The position numbers and the translations under genes were made by a program. The notes under the pieces were generated by a model. It had not been told where the DNA came from. It saw only the letters and a program-made list of their open reading frames with translations, and did no database searches. From the NCBI GenBank assembly GCA_003527165.1, contig DPSI01000179.1:1-26918 (forward strand): 26,918 nucleotides of DNA, given 5' to 3'. Shown piece after piece: positions 14,165 to 22,333 of the stretch. Source of the DNA: Pseudomonas sp. (GTDB taxonomy: Bacteria; Pseudomonadota; Gammaproteobacteria; Pseudomonadales; Pseudomonadaceae). How positions within the stretch are numbered: the stretch's first letter is position 1; the number at the start of each line of letters is the position of its first letter.

Positions 14165-15274
14165 ATGAAACGCCGTCACTTGTTTGGTGCCGCCGCCGCC
14201 CTGCTTGCATCAATCAGCCTCGCAGGCTGCAACGACGAGAAGAAAGTTGAATCCACCGCCGAGCCGAAGGCCGCCGCCAGCGAAGCGTCCAAGACCTACA
14301 ACTGGAAGATGGTTACCGCCTGGCCGAAGAACTATCCGGGCCTGGGCAGCGCCGCCCAGCGGCTGGCCGACCGCGTCGGCGCCATGAGCGACGGGCGGCT
14401 GACCGTCAAGGTCTATGCCGCCGGTGAGCTGGTGCCGGCACTCGAGGTGTTCGATGCCGTCTCTCGCGGCACGGCCGAACTCGGCCACGGCGCGGCCTAT
14501 TACTGGAAGGGCAAGGTCCCCACCGCGCAGTTCTTCACCTCGGTTCCGTTCGGTCTGTCGACCAGCGAAATGAACGCCTGGCTGACCCGCGGCGACGGTC
14601 AGAAATTCTGGGACGAAGCCTACGCCCCCTACGGCGTCAAACCCATGGTGGTGGGCAACACCGGCATGCAGATGGGCGGCTGGTTCAACAAGGAGATCAA
14701 CTCACTGGCCGACATTCAGGGGCTGAAGATTCGCACGCCCGGGCTGGGCGGCGAAGTGCTGAGCCGGCTCGGCGCGACGACCGTCAACATGCCGGGTGGC
14801 GAGGTGTTCACTGCGCTGCAGACCGGCGCGATCGATGCCACCGACTGGGTCAGCCCGTACAACGACCTCGCCTTCGGTCTGCACAAGGCCGCCAAGTACT
14901 ACTACTACCCTGGCTGGCAAGAGCCTCAGGCCGTGCTGGAACTGCTGGTCAACCAGAAGGCTCTCGACAGCCTGCCGGACGACCTGCGCGCGATTCTCAC
15001 CGAAGCCGCGCTCGCCGCCAGCCGCGACATGATCGACGACTACGTCTACAACAACGCCATGGCACTCGATCAGCTCAAGCAACAGGGCACCCAACTCAAG
15101 CGCTTCCCCGATGACGTGCTGGCCGCCATGCGCGAGCAGTCCGACGCGGTACTCGGCGAGCTGGCCGCGCAAAGCGAGCTGAACGGCCGCATCTGGGCCT
15201 CGATGAAGGCATTCCAGGCCCAGGTCAAACCAATGCACGAGATATCCGAAAAGGAACTGTACAACTGGCGCTGA
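14165..15274 (+). CDS. TRAP-type transporter substrate-binding lipoprotein (DctP/TakP-like)
   Basis: Binding proteins of TRAP transporters capture organic acids in the periplasm and deliver them to a DctQM membrane pair. The 369-residue product has a lipoprotein signal: MKRRHLFG, a hydrophobic stretch, then lipobox LAGC with Cys22. The mature part carries DctP-family features: YNWKMVTAWPKNYPGLG, VYAAGELVPALEVFDAVSRG, GNTGMQMGGWFNKEI, GLKIRTPGLGGEVLSRLG, ALQTGAIDATDWVSPYND and YYYYPGW. The last three are close to the 2-oxoacid binder TakP of Rhodobacter (from memory), so a keto- or hydroxy-acid ligand is likely. Start ATG 14165 follows AAAGGA (14148-14153). No DctQ or DctM gene flanks it, so it is an orphan binder. 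Lipid anchoring is also uncommon, since most DctP proteins of Gram-negatives are free in the periplasm. Confidence 0.88.
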   Translation: MKRRHLFGAAAALLASISLAGCNDEKKVESTAEPKAAASEASKTYNWKMVTAWPKNYPGLGSAAQRLADRVGAMSDGRLTVKVYAAGELVPALEVFDAVSRGTAELGHGAAYYWKGKVPTAQFFTSVPFGLSTSEMNAWLTRGDGQKFWDEAYAPYGVKPMVVGNTGMQMGGWFNKEINSLADIQGLKIRTPGLGGEVLSRLGATTVNMPGGEVFTALQTGAIDATDWVSPYNDLAFGLHKAAKYYYYPGWQEPQAVLELLVNQKALDSLPDDLRAILTEAALAASRDMIDDYVYNNAMALDQLKQQGTQLKRFPDDVLAAMREQSDAVLGELAAQSELNGRIWASMKAFQAQVKPMHEISEKELYNWR

Positions 15275-15285
15275 GCCAGGCGACC

Positions 15286-15319
15286 GCTGCGCTTGCTGGT
15301 CGATGCCAGCAAGCGCAGC
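15286..15319. repeat. Strong hairpin after the TRAP binding-protein gene
   Basis: GCTGCGCTTGCTGG (15286-15299), loop TCGATG, CCAGCAAGCGCAGC (15306-15319): a perfect 14-base-pair stem starting 12 bases after the stop codon. It has no following T run. It probably ends or stabilises the mRNA; intrinsic termination cannot be claimed. Confidence 0.6.
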
Positions 15320-15410
15320 GAAGCAAAAGCCCGAAACACTCTGCAACTGGCGCGTCCGGACCGGGCCGTGCACCATCTGCTACGTATCTTCATCAACCCA
15401 GGAATACTAA

Positions 15411-16247
15411 ATGCAACGTGTGCTCAGCATTTTCATGGCGCTGTGTATCAGCCTGACTTTCAGCCTCGACGCCCATGCCAAGCGCTTCGGCGGCGGCAAG
15501 AGCTTCGGCTCGGCACCCAGCCATCAGACCCGCCAGGCGCCACAACAGACCCAGGCTGCGCCGAATCAGGCCGGCCGTCAGACGCCCGCCGCCGCAAGCG
15601 GTGCCTCGCGTTGGCTCGGCCCGCTAGCAGGCCTCGCCGCCGGTGGCCTGCTCGCCTCGATGTTCATGGGTGACGGCTTCGAGGGCATCCAGTTCATGGA
15701 TATCCTGATCTTCGGCCTGATCGCCTTCCTGCTGTTCCGCTTCCTCGCGGCACGCCGTCGCCAGCAGCAACCCGCCATGGCCGGACATGCACCGATGCAG
15801 CGCGAGGTGGCGGCACAACCGTCGATCTTCGGCGGCAGCAACGCTCGAGCCGCCGCCGCACCGGTGATCAACGCACCGGCCTGGTTCAACGAGCAGAACT
15901 TCGTAGCCGCGGCGCGCGAGCATTTCATGTCCCTGCAGCAGCACTGGGATGCCAACGAGATGGACAAGATCGGCGAATTCGTCACACCGCAGCTGCATGA
16001 GTTTCTCAAGCGCGAGCGTGCCGAGATCGGCGACGCCTATCAGTCCACCTACATCGACGACCTGCAGATCCAGCTCGACGGTGTGGACGATCAGGCCGAC
16101 AAGACCATCGCCACCCTGACGTTCGTCGGCGTGTCGAAGAACTCGCGCTTCGACCAAGGCGAGCCGTTCAGCGAAAGCTGGCGCATGGAGCGTGCCCAGG
16201 GCGAGAACCAGCCCTGGCTGGTAGCGGGTATCCGCCAGAACGCCTGA
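15411..16247 (+). CDS. Tim44-like domain membrane protein
   Basis: A 278-residue protein with a signal sequence (residues 1-23, ending AHA before KRFGGGKSFG) and a low-complexity Gln/Ala/Pro-rich linker. A short hydrophobic stretch ASRWLGPLAGLAAGGLLAS is followed by a membrane segment MDILIFGLIAFLLFRFLAA. A soluble C-terminal domain (about 150-278) has the Tim44-like pattern FVAAAREHFMSLQQHWDANE and a final SESWRMERAQGENQPWLVAG. Mitochondrial Tim44 tethers the import motor. Bacterial relatives are common in proteobacteria, but their role is unsettled. Start ATG 15411 follows AGGA by seven bases. It forms its own transcription unit, ended by the terminator at 16271. Confidence 0.85.
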   Translation: MQRVLSIFMALCISLTFSLDAHAKRFGGGKSFGSAPSHQTRQAPQQTQAAPNQAGRQTPAAASGASRWLGPLAGLAAGGLLASMFMGDGFEGIQFMDILIFGLIAFLLFRFLAARRRQQQPAMAGHAPMQREVAAQPSIFGGSNARAAAAPVINAPAWFNEQNFVAAAREHFMSLQQHWDANEMDKIGEFVTPQLHEFLKRERAEIGDAYQSTYIDDLQIQLDGVDDQADKTIATLTFVGVSKNSRFDQGEPFSESWRMERAQGENQPWLVAGIRQNA

Positions 16248-16270
16248 CACGCACTGCGTCAATTAAAAAG

Positions 16271-16298
16271 AACCCGGGCTTGCCCGGGTTTTTTATTT
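16271..16298 (+). terminator. Intrinsic terminator after the Tim44-like gene
   Basis: AACCCGGG (16271-16278), loop CTTG, CCCGGGTT (16283-16290) and then TTTTATTT. This is a textbook Rho-independent terminator. An A-rich stretch precedes the stem, so it could also function on the minus strand. Confidence 0.93.
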
Positions 16299-16339
16299 CA
16301 TCGGCAGGGAGAACCTAGCCAACTGAACCCTGCGCCGAT

Positions 16340-16370
16340 TTGAGCGTCTATGGTGCTCGCGAAATATTAA
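16340..16370 (+). promoter_or_regulatory. Possible promoter of selAB
   Basis: TTGAGC (16340-16345) and TATTAA (16365-16370) are separated by 19 bases, longer than ideal. It is the best sigma-70-like pair between the upstream terminator and selA and would leave a leader of ~105 bases. Weak evidence. Confidence 0.25.
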
Positions 16371-16482
16371 AAAGAATGGAGTCCTGCGTGTCAGGCAACC
16401 TCGCAATAGGGTCCAGCGCCGTCAATACGACTCGCCCCTGCGCCACCCTTTCCGTACCGAATCAGCACCTGGATCCTCAGCC

Positions 16483-17892
16483 ATGAGCAGCGCTCGCCTG
16501 CCCTCGGTCGACCGACTGTTACGCGCGCCTGCTTGCGAGCCGCTGCAGCAGCGCTATGGCCGCGAAGCGCTGCTCGGCACGCTGCGCGATCTCCTTGACG
16601 AGCTTCGCGAGCCGGCCCGCCACGGCCAGCTCGCCGCGCTCGAACTGTCCGAAGCGGTGCTCGCCGGACGTGCCGGCGAACGCCTGGCCAGCCAGCACCG
16701 CAGCCGCGTGCGCCGCGTGCTCAATCTCACCGGGACGGTGCTGCACACCAACCTCGGCCGCGCCCTGCTGCCGGACGAGGCGATCGAGGCGATCACCCTG
16801 GCCGCGCGCTACCCTCTCAACCTGGAATTCGACCTGGCCAGCGGCAAGCGCGGCGACCGCGACGACCTCATCGAAGGCCTGATCCGCGAGCTGACCGGCG
16901 CCGAGGCGGTCACCGTGGTCAACAACAATGCCGCGGCCGTGCTGCTGGCGTTGAACAGCCTCGGCGCGCGCAAGGAAGGCATCATCTCCCGCGGCGAGCT
17001 GATCGAGATCGGCGGCGCCTTCCGCATCCCCGACATCATGGCCCGCGCCGGAGTGAAGCTGCATGAGGTCGGCACCACCAACCGCACCCACGCCAAGGAC
17101 TACGAAGCGGCGATCAACCCGCGCTCGGGCCTCTTGATGCGCGTGCACACCAGCAACTACAGCGTGCAGGGCTTCACCGCCAGCGTCGCCACCGCCGAGC
17201 TGGCGCGCATCGCCCATACCCACCAGCTTCCACTGCTGGAAGACCTGGGCAGCGGCAGCCTGGTCGACCTGTCGCGCTGGGGCCTGCCGAAGGAGCCCAC
17301 CGTGCAGGAAGCCCTGCGCGACGGCGCCGACATCGTCACCTTCAGCGGCGACAAGCTGCTCGGCGGTCCCCAGGCCGGGCTGATCGTCGGGCGCAAGGAC
17401 CTGATCCAGAAGATCAAGAAGAACCCGCTCAAGCGCGCCCTGCGCGTCGACAAGCTGACCCTGGCGGCACTGGAAGCGGTGCTCAATCTCTATCGTGACC
17501 CGGATCGCCTCGGCGAACGCCTGACCAGCCTGCGCCTGCTCAGCCGGCCGCAAGCCGAGATCCGCACCCAGGCCGAACGCCTGGCCCCGGCGCTGACCGC
17601 CGTATTGGGCGAAACCTGGCAGGTCGCCGTGGTCGACGCCCTGGGCATGATTGGCAGCGGCGCGCAGCCCGTGGCGCGCCTGCCCAGCGCCGCCCTGTGC
17701 GTCCGCCCGCAGCAACCCAGGCGGCTACGTGGCCGCAGCCTGCGCCAGCTGGAAGAGGCGCTGCGCTGCCTGCCGATCCCGATTCTTGGTCGGATCGCCG
17801 AAGACGCGCTGTGGCTCGACCTGCGGCAACTGGACGACGAGCAGGCACTGCTGGACCAGCTGCCGCACCTGCAACGGGAGCTGATGCCATGA
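16483..17892 (+). CDS. selA: L-seryl-tRNA(Sec) selenium transferase (SelA)
   Basis: SelA converts seryl-tRNA(Sec) to selenocysteinyl-tRNA(Sec) using selenophosphate, with a pyridoxal phosphate cofactor. The 469-residue product has the SelA hallmarks: [76 protein letters not shown], and the cofactor lysine in [14 protein letters not shown] (Lys291). The length is normal. The start ATG 16483 ([14 protein letters not shown]) has only a weak ribosome binding site. The stop overlaps the start of selB by four bases (ATGA), so the two are translationally coupled. Together with selB and selC it forms a compact selenocysteine-insertion cluster. Confidence 0.96.
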   Translation: MSSARLPSVDRLLRAPACEPLQQRYGREALLGTLRDLLDELREPARHGQLAALELSEAVLAGRAGERLASQHRSRVRRVLNLTGTVLHTNLGRALLPDEAIEAITLAARYPLNLEFDLASGKRGDRDDLIEGLIRELTGAEAVTVVNNNAAAVLLALNSLGARKEGIISRGELIEIGGAFRIPDIMARAGVKLHEVGTTNRTHAKDYEAAINPRSGLLMRVHTSNYSVQGFTASVATAELARIAHTHQLPLLEDLGSGSLVDLSRWGLPKEPTVQEALRDGADIVTFSGDKLLGGPQAGLIVGRKDLIQKIKKNPLKRALRVDKLTLAALEAVLNLYRDPDRLGERLTSLRLLSRPQAEIRTQAERLAPALTAVLGETWQVAVVDALGMIGSGAQPVARLPSAALCVRPQQPRRLRGRSLRQLEEALRCLPIPILGRIAEDALWLDLRQLDDEQALLDQLPHLQRELMP

Positions 17893-19805
17893 TCATCGGC
17901 ACCGCCGGTCACATCGACCATGGCAAGACCGCACTGCTCAAGGCCCTGACCGGGCAGGAAGGCGACCGCCGCCGCGAGGAACGCCTGCGCGGCATCACTA
18001 TCGATCTCGGCTACCTGTACGCCTCGCTGGGTGCGTCCGATCTCACCGGGTTCATCGACGTACCCGGCCACGAACGCTTCGTGCATAACATGCTGGCCGG
18101 CGCCTGCGGCATCGACTGCGTGTTGCTGGTGATCGCCGCGGACGACGGTGTGATGCCGCAAACCCGCGAGCATCTGGCCATCATCGAACTACTGGGCATT
18201 CGCCGCGCGCTCGTGGCGCTGACCAAGATCGACCGGGTCGAAGCACCGCGCATCGCCGAGGTGCGCCTGCAAATCGAATCGCTGCTACAGGCCGGCCCGC
18301 TGGCCGATACCCCGATCTTCCCGGTCTCCAGCATTACCGGTGAAGGCATCGATACGCTTCGCTCGGCACTGGTCGAGCAGGCCGCAGGCGTGCGCACACG
18401 CAGCGAAGATGGCCATTTCCGGCTGGCCATCGACCGGGCATTCAGTGTCACCGGTACCGGCGTGGTTGTGACCGGCACGGCATTCGCCGGGCGGGTTCGA
18501 GTCGGTGACGAACTGGCCCTGAGCCCGGTCGGACGGACCGTTCGGGTGCGCGGGCTACATGCCCAGAACCAGGCTTCCCAGGAGGCCCAGGCAGGCCAGC
18601 GGGTCGCTCTCAATCTCGCCGGCGACCGCCTCGCGGTGGAACATATCAGTCGTGGCGACTGGCTGCTGAAGCCCGAACTGCAGGCCGCCACCCGACGCAT
18701 CGATATCGAGTTCACGCTGTTACCCAGCGAAGCCCGCGAATTGCGCCATTGGACCCCGGTGCATATCCATCTCGGCGCGCAGGACGTCACCGGCCGGATC
18801 GCCCTGCTGGAAGGCGAATACCTGGCGCCCGGCGGCCACGTGCACGCCCAGCTGCTGCTGAACGCACCGGCGCACGCGGTGCATGGCGATCGCGTGGTGC
18901 TGCGCGATCAGTCCGCCCAGCGCACCCTTGGCGGCGGTCGGGTGCTCGACCCCTTCGCCCCGCCGCGTAACCGGCACCGCCAGGCACGTCTGGCAGTGCT
19001 GCGCGCATTGGCCGGCGAGACACTCGAAGAAATTCTGCCGGAGCTGCTGCCAAGCGCCATCAACGGCTTGGAGCCGACCTTGCTCGAACGGCAATTCAAC
19101 CGGCCTCGACAGACCTGGTGCCTGCCCGCCGAGGCGCTGGAGATTCCTACGCGGCTGGGTCCACGGCTGTTCGACCGCGGCACCTGGGATTACCTCGAAC
19201 AGAGCCTGGTGGCCGCATTGCAGCGCTTCCATGAAACACAGCCGGACGAGCTCGGCCCGGACCGCGACCGCCTGCGCCGCTACGCGCTGCCTCAGCTGGA
19301 GCGACCGATTTACCTCGCGCTGCTGGAACAAGCGTTGGCGGCCGGCACGATCGAAGCCAGTGGCCCCTGGCTGCATCTTCCGGGACACAGGGTTCGCCTG
19401 AGCAACGAGGAAGAGACGCTGAAAGCCCGATTATGGCCGCTGCTCGAGTCGGCTCGGTTCGATCCGCCGTGGGTACGCGATCTGGCCGGCGAGCTGGGCC
19501 TTGAGGAGGATCGGATTCGCCATCTGTTGCGTAAGCTGTCGCGCATTGGGGAGCTGCAACAGGTCGTCAAGGACCTGTTCTACCCCGATTCGACCATCCG
19601 CCTGCTGGCCAATCAGGTCCTGCATATCGAAAGGCAGTCCGGGGTGATCCGCGCGGCCGCCTTCCGCGATCAGATTCAACTCGGCCGCAAACGCAGCATT
19701 CAACTGCTCGAACACTTCGATCGTATCGGCCTTACCCGGCGCTTCGGCAACGAACGCAAGGTACGACCCGACAGCGCCTTGGCCTCGGAGGTCGAGCTCA
19801 GGTAG
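17889..19805 (+). CDS. selB: Selenocysteine-specific elongation factor (SelB)
   Basis: SelB is the GTPase that brings selenocysteinyl-tRNA to UGA codons marked by a SECIS hairpin in the mRNA. GTP-binding motifs are intact: GHIDHGKT (residues 7-14), [21 protein letters not shown] and TKID. EF-Tu-like domains follow ([18 protein letters not shown]). The C-terminal region contains the winged-helix repeats that bind SECIS RNA ([40 protein letters not shown]). The start is ATG 17889, overlapping the selA stop, and gives 638 residues. The frame is open further upstream, but that part lies within selA and is spurious. No in-frame UGA with selenoprotein context was found in the window, so the target enzyme (often formate dehydrogenase) is elsewhere. 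Confidence 0.96.
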   Translation: MIIGTAGHIDHGKTALLKALTGQEGDRRREERLRGITIDLGYLYASLGASDLTGFIDVPGHERFVHNMLAGACGIDCVLLVIAADDGVMPQTREHLAIIELLGIRRALVALTKIDRVEAPRIAEVRLQIESLLQAGPLADTPIFPVSSITGEGIDTLRSALVEQAAGVRTRSEDGHFRLAIDRAFSVTGTGVVVTGTAFAGRVRVGDELALSPVGRTVRVRGLHAQNQASQEAQAGQRVALNLAGDRLAVEHISRGDWLLKPELQAATRRIDIEFTLLPSEARELRHWTPVHIHLGAQDVTGRIALLEGEYLAPGGHVHAQLLLNAPAHAVHGDRVVLRDQSAQRTLGGGRVLDPFAPPRNRHRQARLAVLRALAGETLEEILPELLPSAINGLEPTLLERQFNRPRQTWCLPAEALEIPTRLGPRLFDRGTWDYLEQSLVAALQRFHETQPDELGPDRDRLRRYALPQLERPIYLALLEQALAAGTIEASGPWLHLPGHRVRLSNEEETLKARLWPLLESARFDPPWVRDLAGELGLEEDRIRHLLRKLSRIGELQQVVKDLFYPDSTIRLLANQVLHIERQSGVIRAAAFRDQIQLGRKRSIQLLEHFDRIGLTRRFGNERKVRPDSALASEVELR

Positions 19806-19853
19806 GCTGCTTAAATCAATTCGACCGGAACCAAGCCCCTAGGGCCAGCTTCT

Positions 19854-19949
19854 GGAAGGCAATCGCACCCGGTGGTGCGGCCGGGCTTCAAACCCGGTTG
19901 GGGGCGGCAGCCGTTCCTGGGTGGGTTCGACTCCCACTGCCTTCCGCCA
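19854..19949 (+). tRNA. selC: tRNA-Sec (anticodon UCA)
   Basis: A 96-base tRNA with an encoded CCA end (19947-19949) and discriminator G. The acceptor stem is eight base pairs, GGAAGGCA (19854-19861) with TGCCTTCC (19938-19945), as in bacterial tRNA-Sec. The D stem is CGCAC/GTGCG. The anticodon arm CCGGG-CTTCAAA-CCCGG puts TCA at 19888-19890. A long variable arm follows (19898-19920), then the T arm GTGGG-TTCGACT-CCCAC. It lies 48 bases after selB on the same strand, so it is likely expressed as part of, or beside, the selAB unit. selC is a known integration site for genomic islands in enterobacteria. No duplicate of its 3' end is visible in the window. Confidence 0.98.
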
Positions 19950-20160
19950 TGTTTCCACGCTCAAGTGCGCGCCCCGCTCAGAGCGTCAGGCACGACGGGC
20001 GAGCTCTTGACTGCGCCTGTTGTCCCATCGCTGCACTCTGCCAGTCCGCTTTCGGATTGCTCACGCCCATCAGGGCCATAGCTAAAAACTATCTGCCAGT
20101 CGCCTGCAAACACGGATTCTTGGTCTAGCATTCCAGCATGCGTGATTAAGGAGAACGAGC

Positions 20161-21342
20161 ATGTTGGCGACATTGCTTCCAGCCCTGCAGAATTTGAAAT
20201 TGCCGTTGCGCCTGCGGTTATGGGACGGCAACGAAATCGACATCGGACCCTCGCCCAGCGTGACGCTGGAGATCAAGGATCCCAATCTGGTTCCGCAGCT
20301 GGCCCACCCCAGCCTTGCCCTGCTGGGCGGCGCCTATGTCGAGGGCAAGGTGGATCTTCACGGACCGCTTGAAGAAGTGATCCGCATCGGCGACGAGATC
20401 ACCCGTGCGCTGGGCGATGAGCATTCGGCGCTGCCGGTTCGCCAGGCGCACGACAAGGCCACCGATGCCGAGGCCATTTCCTATCACTACGATCTGTCCA
20501 ACGATTTTTATCGGCTCTGGCTCGACCGCGACATGGTCTATTCCTGCGGTTACTTCGAGACCGGAACGGAAGACCTCGACCAGGCCCAGCAGGCCAAGCT
20601 GCGTCACCTGTGCCGCAAACTGCGGCTGAAACCCGGCGATCGCCTGCTCGATGTCGGCTGCGGCTGGGGCGGGCTGGCGCGCTTTGCGGCGCGCGAGTAC
20701 GGCGCCCAGGTGTTCGGCATTACGCTCAGTCGCGAGCAGTTGAAACTGGGTCGTGAGCGAGTCGCGGCCGAAGGACTGGACGATCAGGTACAGCTGGAAC
20801 TCATGGATTATCGCGATCTGCCCAAGGACGGTCAGTTCGACAAGGTGGTCAGTGTCGGCATGTTCGAACATGTCGGGCACGCCAACATGCCCCTGTACTG
20901 CCGGCAATTGTTTGATGTGGTGCGTCCCGGCGGGCTAGTGCTCAACCACGGCATCACCTCGCGGCATATCGATGGCCGGCCTGTGGCTCATGGCGCAGGC
21001 GAGTTCATCGACCGCTACGTCTTCCCCCACGGCGAGCTGCCACACCTGGTGAAGATCAGCGCCTGCATCAGCGAGTCGGGGCTGGAAATCGTCGATGTGG
21101 AAAGCCTGCGCCTGCATTACGCACGCACGCTGCAGTTCTGGAGCGAACGCCTGGAGGCGAACCTGGCCGAAGCCCAGCAGATGGTGCCGGAGCGGGCACT
21201 ACGAATCTGGCGAGTGTATCTGGCCGGCTGTGCCTACGGCTTCCGCCGCAACTGGATCAATCTGCACCAGATCCTGGCGAGCAAGCCACTGCCGGATGGC
21301 TCTCATGAGCTGCCGTGGTCCCGGGCCGATATCTACAGTTAG
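20161..21342 (+). CDS. cfa: Cyclopropane-fatty-acyl-phospholipid synthase
   Basis: The enzyme adds a methylene group from S-adenosylmethionine across the cis double bond of unsaturated phospholipid acyl chains at the inner membrane, a typical stationary-phase and acid/salt stress change. The 393-residue protein has an N-terminal lipid-binding part, then YHYDLSNDFYRLWLD, YSCGYF, the SAM-binding loop LLDVGCGWGGLARFAA, GITLSREQL, VSVGMFEHVG (with the bicarbonate-site glutamate), NHGITSRH, RYVFPHGELP, and near the end RIWRVYLAGCAYGFRRNWI. The length is close to E. coli Cfa (382). Start ATG 20161 has AAGGAG (20148-20153) at good spacing. No clear promoter is recognisable in the ~210 bases after selC. 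Confidence 0.93.
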   Translation: MLATLLPALQNLKLPLRLRLWDGNEIDIGPSPSVTLEIKDPNLVPQLAHPSLALLGGAYVEGKVDLHGPLEEVIRIGDEITRALGDEHSALPVRQAHDKATDAEAISYHYDLSNDFYRLWLDRDMVYSCGYFETGTEDLDQAQQAKLRHLCRKLRLKPGDRLLDVGCGWGGLARFAAREYGAQVFGITLSREQLKLGRERVAAEGLDDQVQLELMDYRDLPKDGQFDKVVSVGMFEHVGHANMPLYCRQLFDVVRPGGLVLNHGITSRHIDGRPVAHGAGEFIDRYVFPHGELPHLVKISACISESGLEIVDVESLRLHYARTLQFWSERLEANLAEAQQMVPERALRIWRVYLAGCAYGFRRNWINLHQILASKPLPDGSHELPWSRADIYS

Positions 21343-21412
21343 TCCAGCTGGCTAGATCTAACCCGCCGCGGGTCGCGCCTTCACAGGCTCCGCATAAGGT
21401 GCAAAAGCTGAG

Positions 21413-21452
21413 GTGGGAGGCCCGCCGTCGGGGCGAAGCTCTTGCTTTGCCC
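21413..21452. repeat. REP-like sequence with hairpin between convergent cfa and usp genes
   Basis: GTGGGAGGCCCGCCGTCGGG and the following GCGAAG resemble a single Pseudomonas REP unit. It runs into a stem GGGCGAAGC (21431-21439), loop TCTT, GCTTTGCCC (21444-21452), with one G-T pair. Located 16 bases from the stop of the minus-strand gene, it may form the 3' end of one or both convergent transcripts. Confidence 0.45.
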
Positions 21453-21467
21453 GCGGTCTAGCTACCC

Positions 21468-22319
21468 TCAGCGCAGCAACAACAATGGCGTGGTGGCCGA
21501 GCGGATCATGCTGGTGGTGGTGCTGCCAACCAGGAACTGGCGAATCCGCGAGTGCCCGTAGGCACCCATCACCAACAAGTCGATACCTTGCTCGGCCTGG
21601 TAGGCGTGCAGGGTCGGTTCGACTTCCCCGGCACGAATCGCGGTATGCACCTCGAAACCGGCGGCGGTCAGCGTCTCGCCTGCTGACCCGAGCAGGGCGC
21701 GGTTATCGCCGGTGTCGGCACCCACCATCACCAGGTGAATCGGTATGCCCTTGAACAGCGGGCTGGAGGCCAGCATCTCGACGCCCTTGCGCGTGGTGGC
21801 GCTGCCGTCGAAGGCCAGCATGATGCGGGTCGGCGCGCTGAAACGGGCCGAGGTGACCAGGATCGGTCGATGCAGGGTGCGAATCACGCTTTCCAGCTGG
21901 CTACCGATGAGCTGAAGGTCGTTACCGCTGTCCTCGCCCTGCTTGCCGATCACCACCAGGCGGGTATCGGATTCCAGGTCACGCAGGCTTTCCACCAGAT
22001 CACCATGGCGCTGACGCACCTCCGGCTGCGCCACGCCAGCGGTGATCGCCCGCTGCTTCGCCGCATCGAGCATCATCCGGCCCTCTTCAAGCGCCAGCTT
22101 GCTGCGCTTTTCATCCAGCGCTGCGAGCTCTTCCAGCAGGTATTCGCGACTGCCCAGACCGATGATGCCGCTGAGATTGCCGGCTGCCGGGTACTGCTGC
22201 TGATCAAGCACATGCAGCAGGATCAGCGGCGCATCCAGCTGCAGGCTGGCCCAAGCCGCACAGTCACAGACGGCGGCGGCCGAAGGGGAACCGTCGATGC
22301 AAGCCATTACTTGGTTCAT
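21468..22319 (-). CDS. Tandem-domain universal stress protein (UspA family)
   Basis: A 283-residue cytoplasmic protein made of two UspA-type domains. The first starts MNQVMACIDGSPSAAAVC and ends near RPILVTSA; the second starts RIMLAFDGSATTRKGVEML. The ATP-binding pattern G-x2-G-x9-G-[ST] is met in the second domain by GAYGHSRIRQFLVGST; the first has the near-match GKQGEDSGNDLQLIGS. Such proteins bind nucleotides and modulate survival under stress; the exact role is not known. Start ATG 22319 follows AGGAGA. It lies only 14 bases after the SulP gene stop, so the two form one operon in which the stress protein may be tied to the transporter (inference). Confidence 0.9.
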   Translation of the reverse strand: MNQVMACIDGSPSAAAVCDCAAWASLQLDAPLILLHVLDQQQYPAAGNLSGIIGLGSREYLLEELAALDEKRSKLALEEGRMMLDAAKQRAITAGVAQPEVRQRHGDLVESLRDLESDTRLVVIGKQGEDSGNDLQLIGSQLESVIRTLHRPILVTSARFSAPTRIMLAFDGSATTRKGVEMLASSPLFKGIPIHLVMVGADTGDNRALLGSAGETLTAAGFEVHTAIRAGEVEPTLHAYQAEQGIDLLVMGAYGHSRIRQFLVGSTTTSMIRSATTPLLLLR

Positions 22320-22333
22320 TGTCGTTCTCCTGA

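Noticed and set aside
16519..17715. 398-codon open frame antisense to selA
   Set aside because: Shadow frame rich in Gln/Ala/Gly without domain content.
17697..17888. Upstream extension of selB
   Set aside because: It overlaps selA coding sequence; the ATGA overlap at 17889 and the [14 protein letters not shown] start are decisive.
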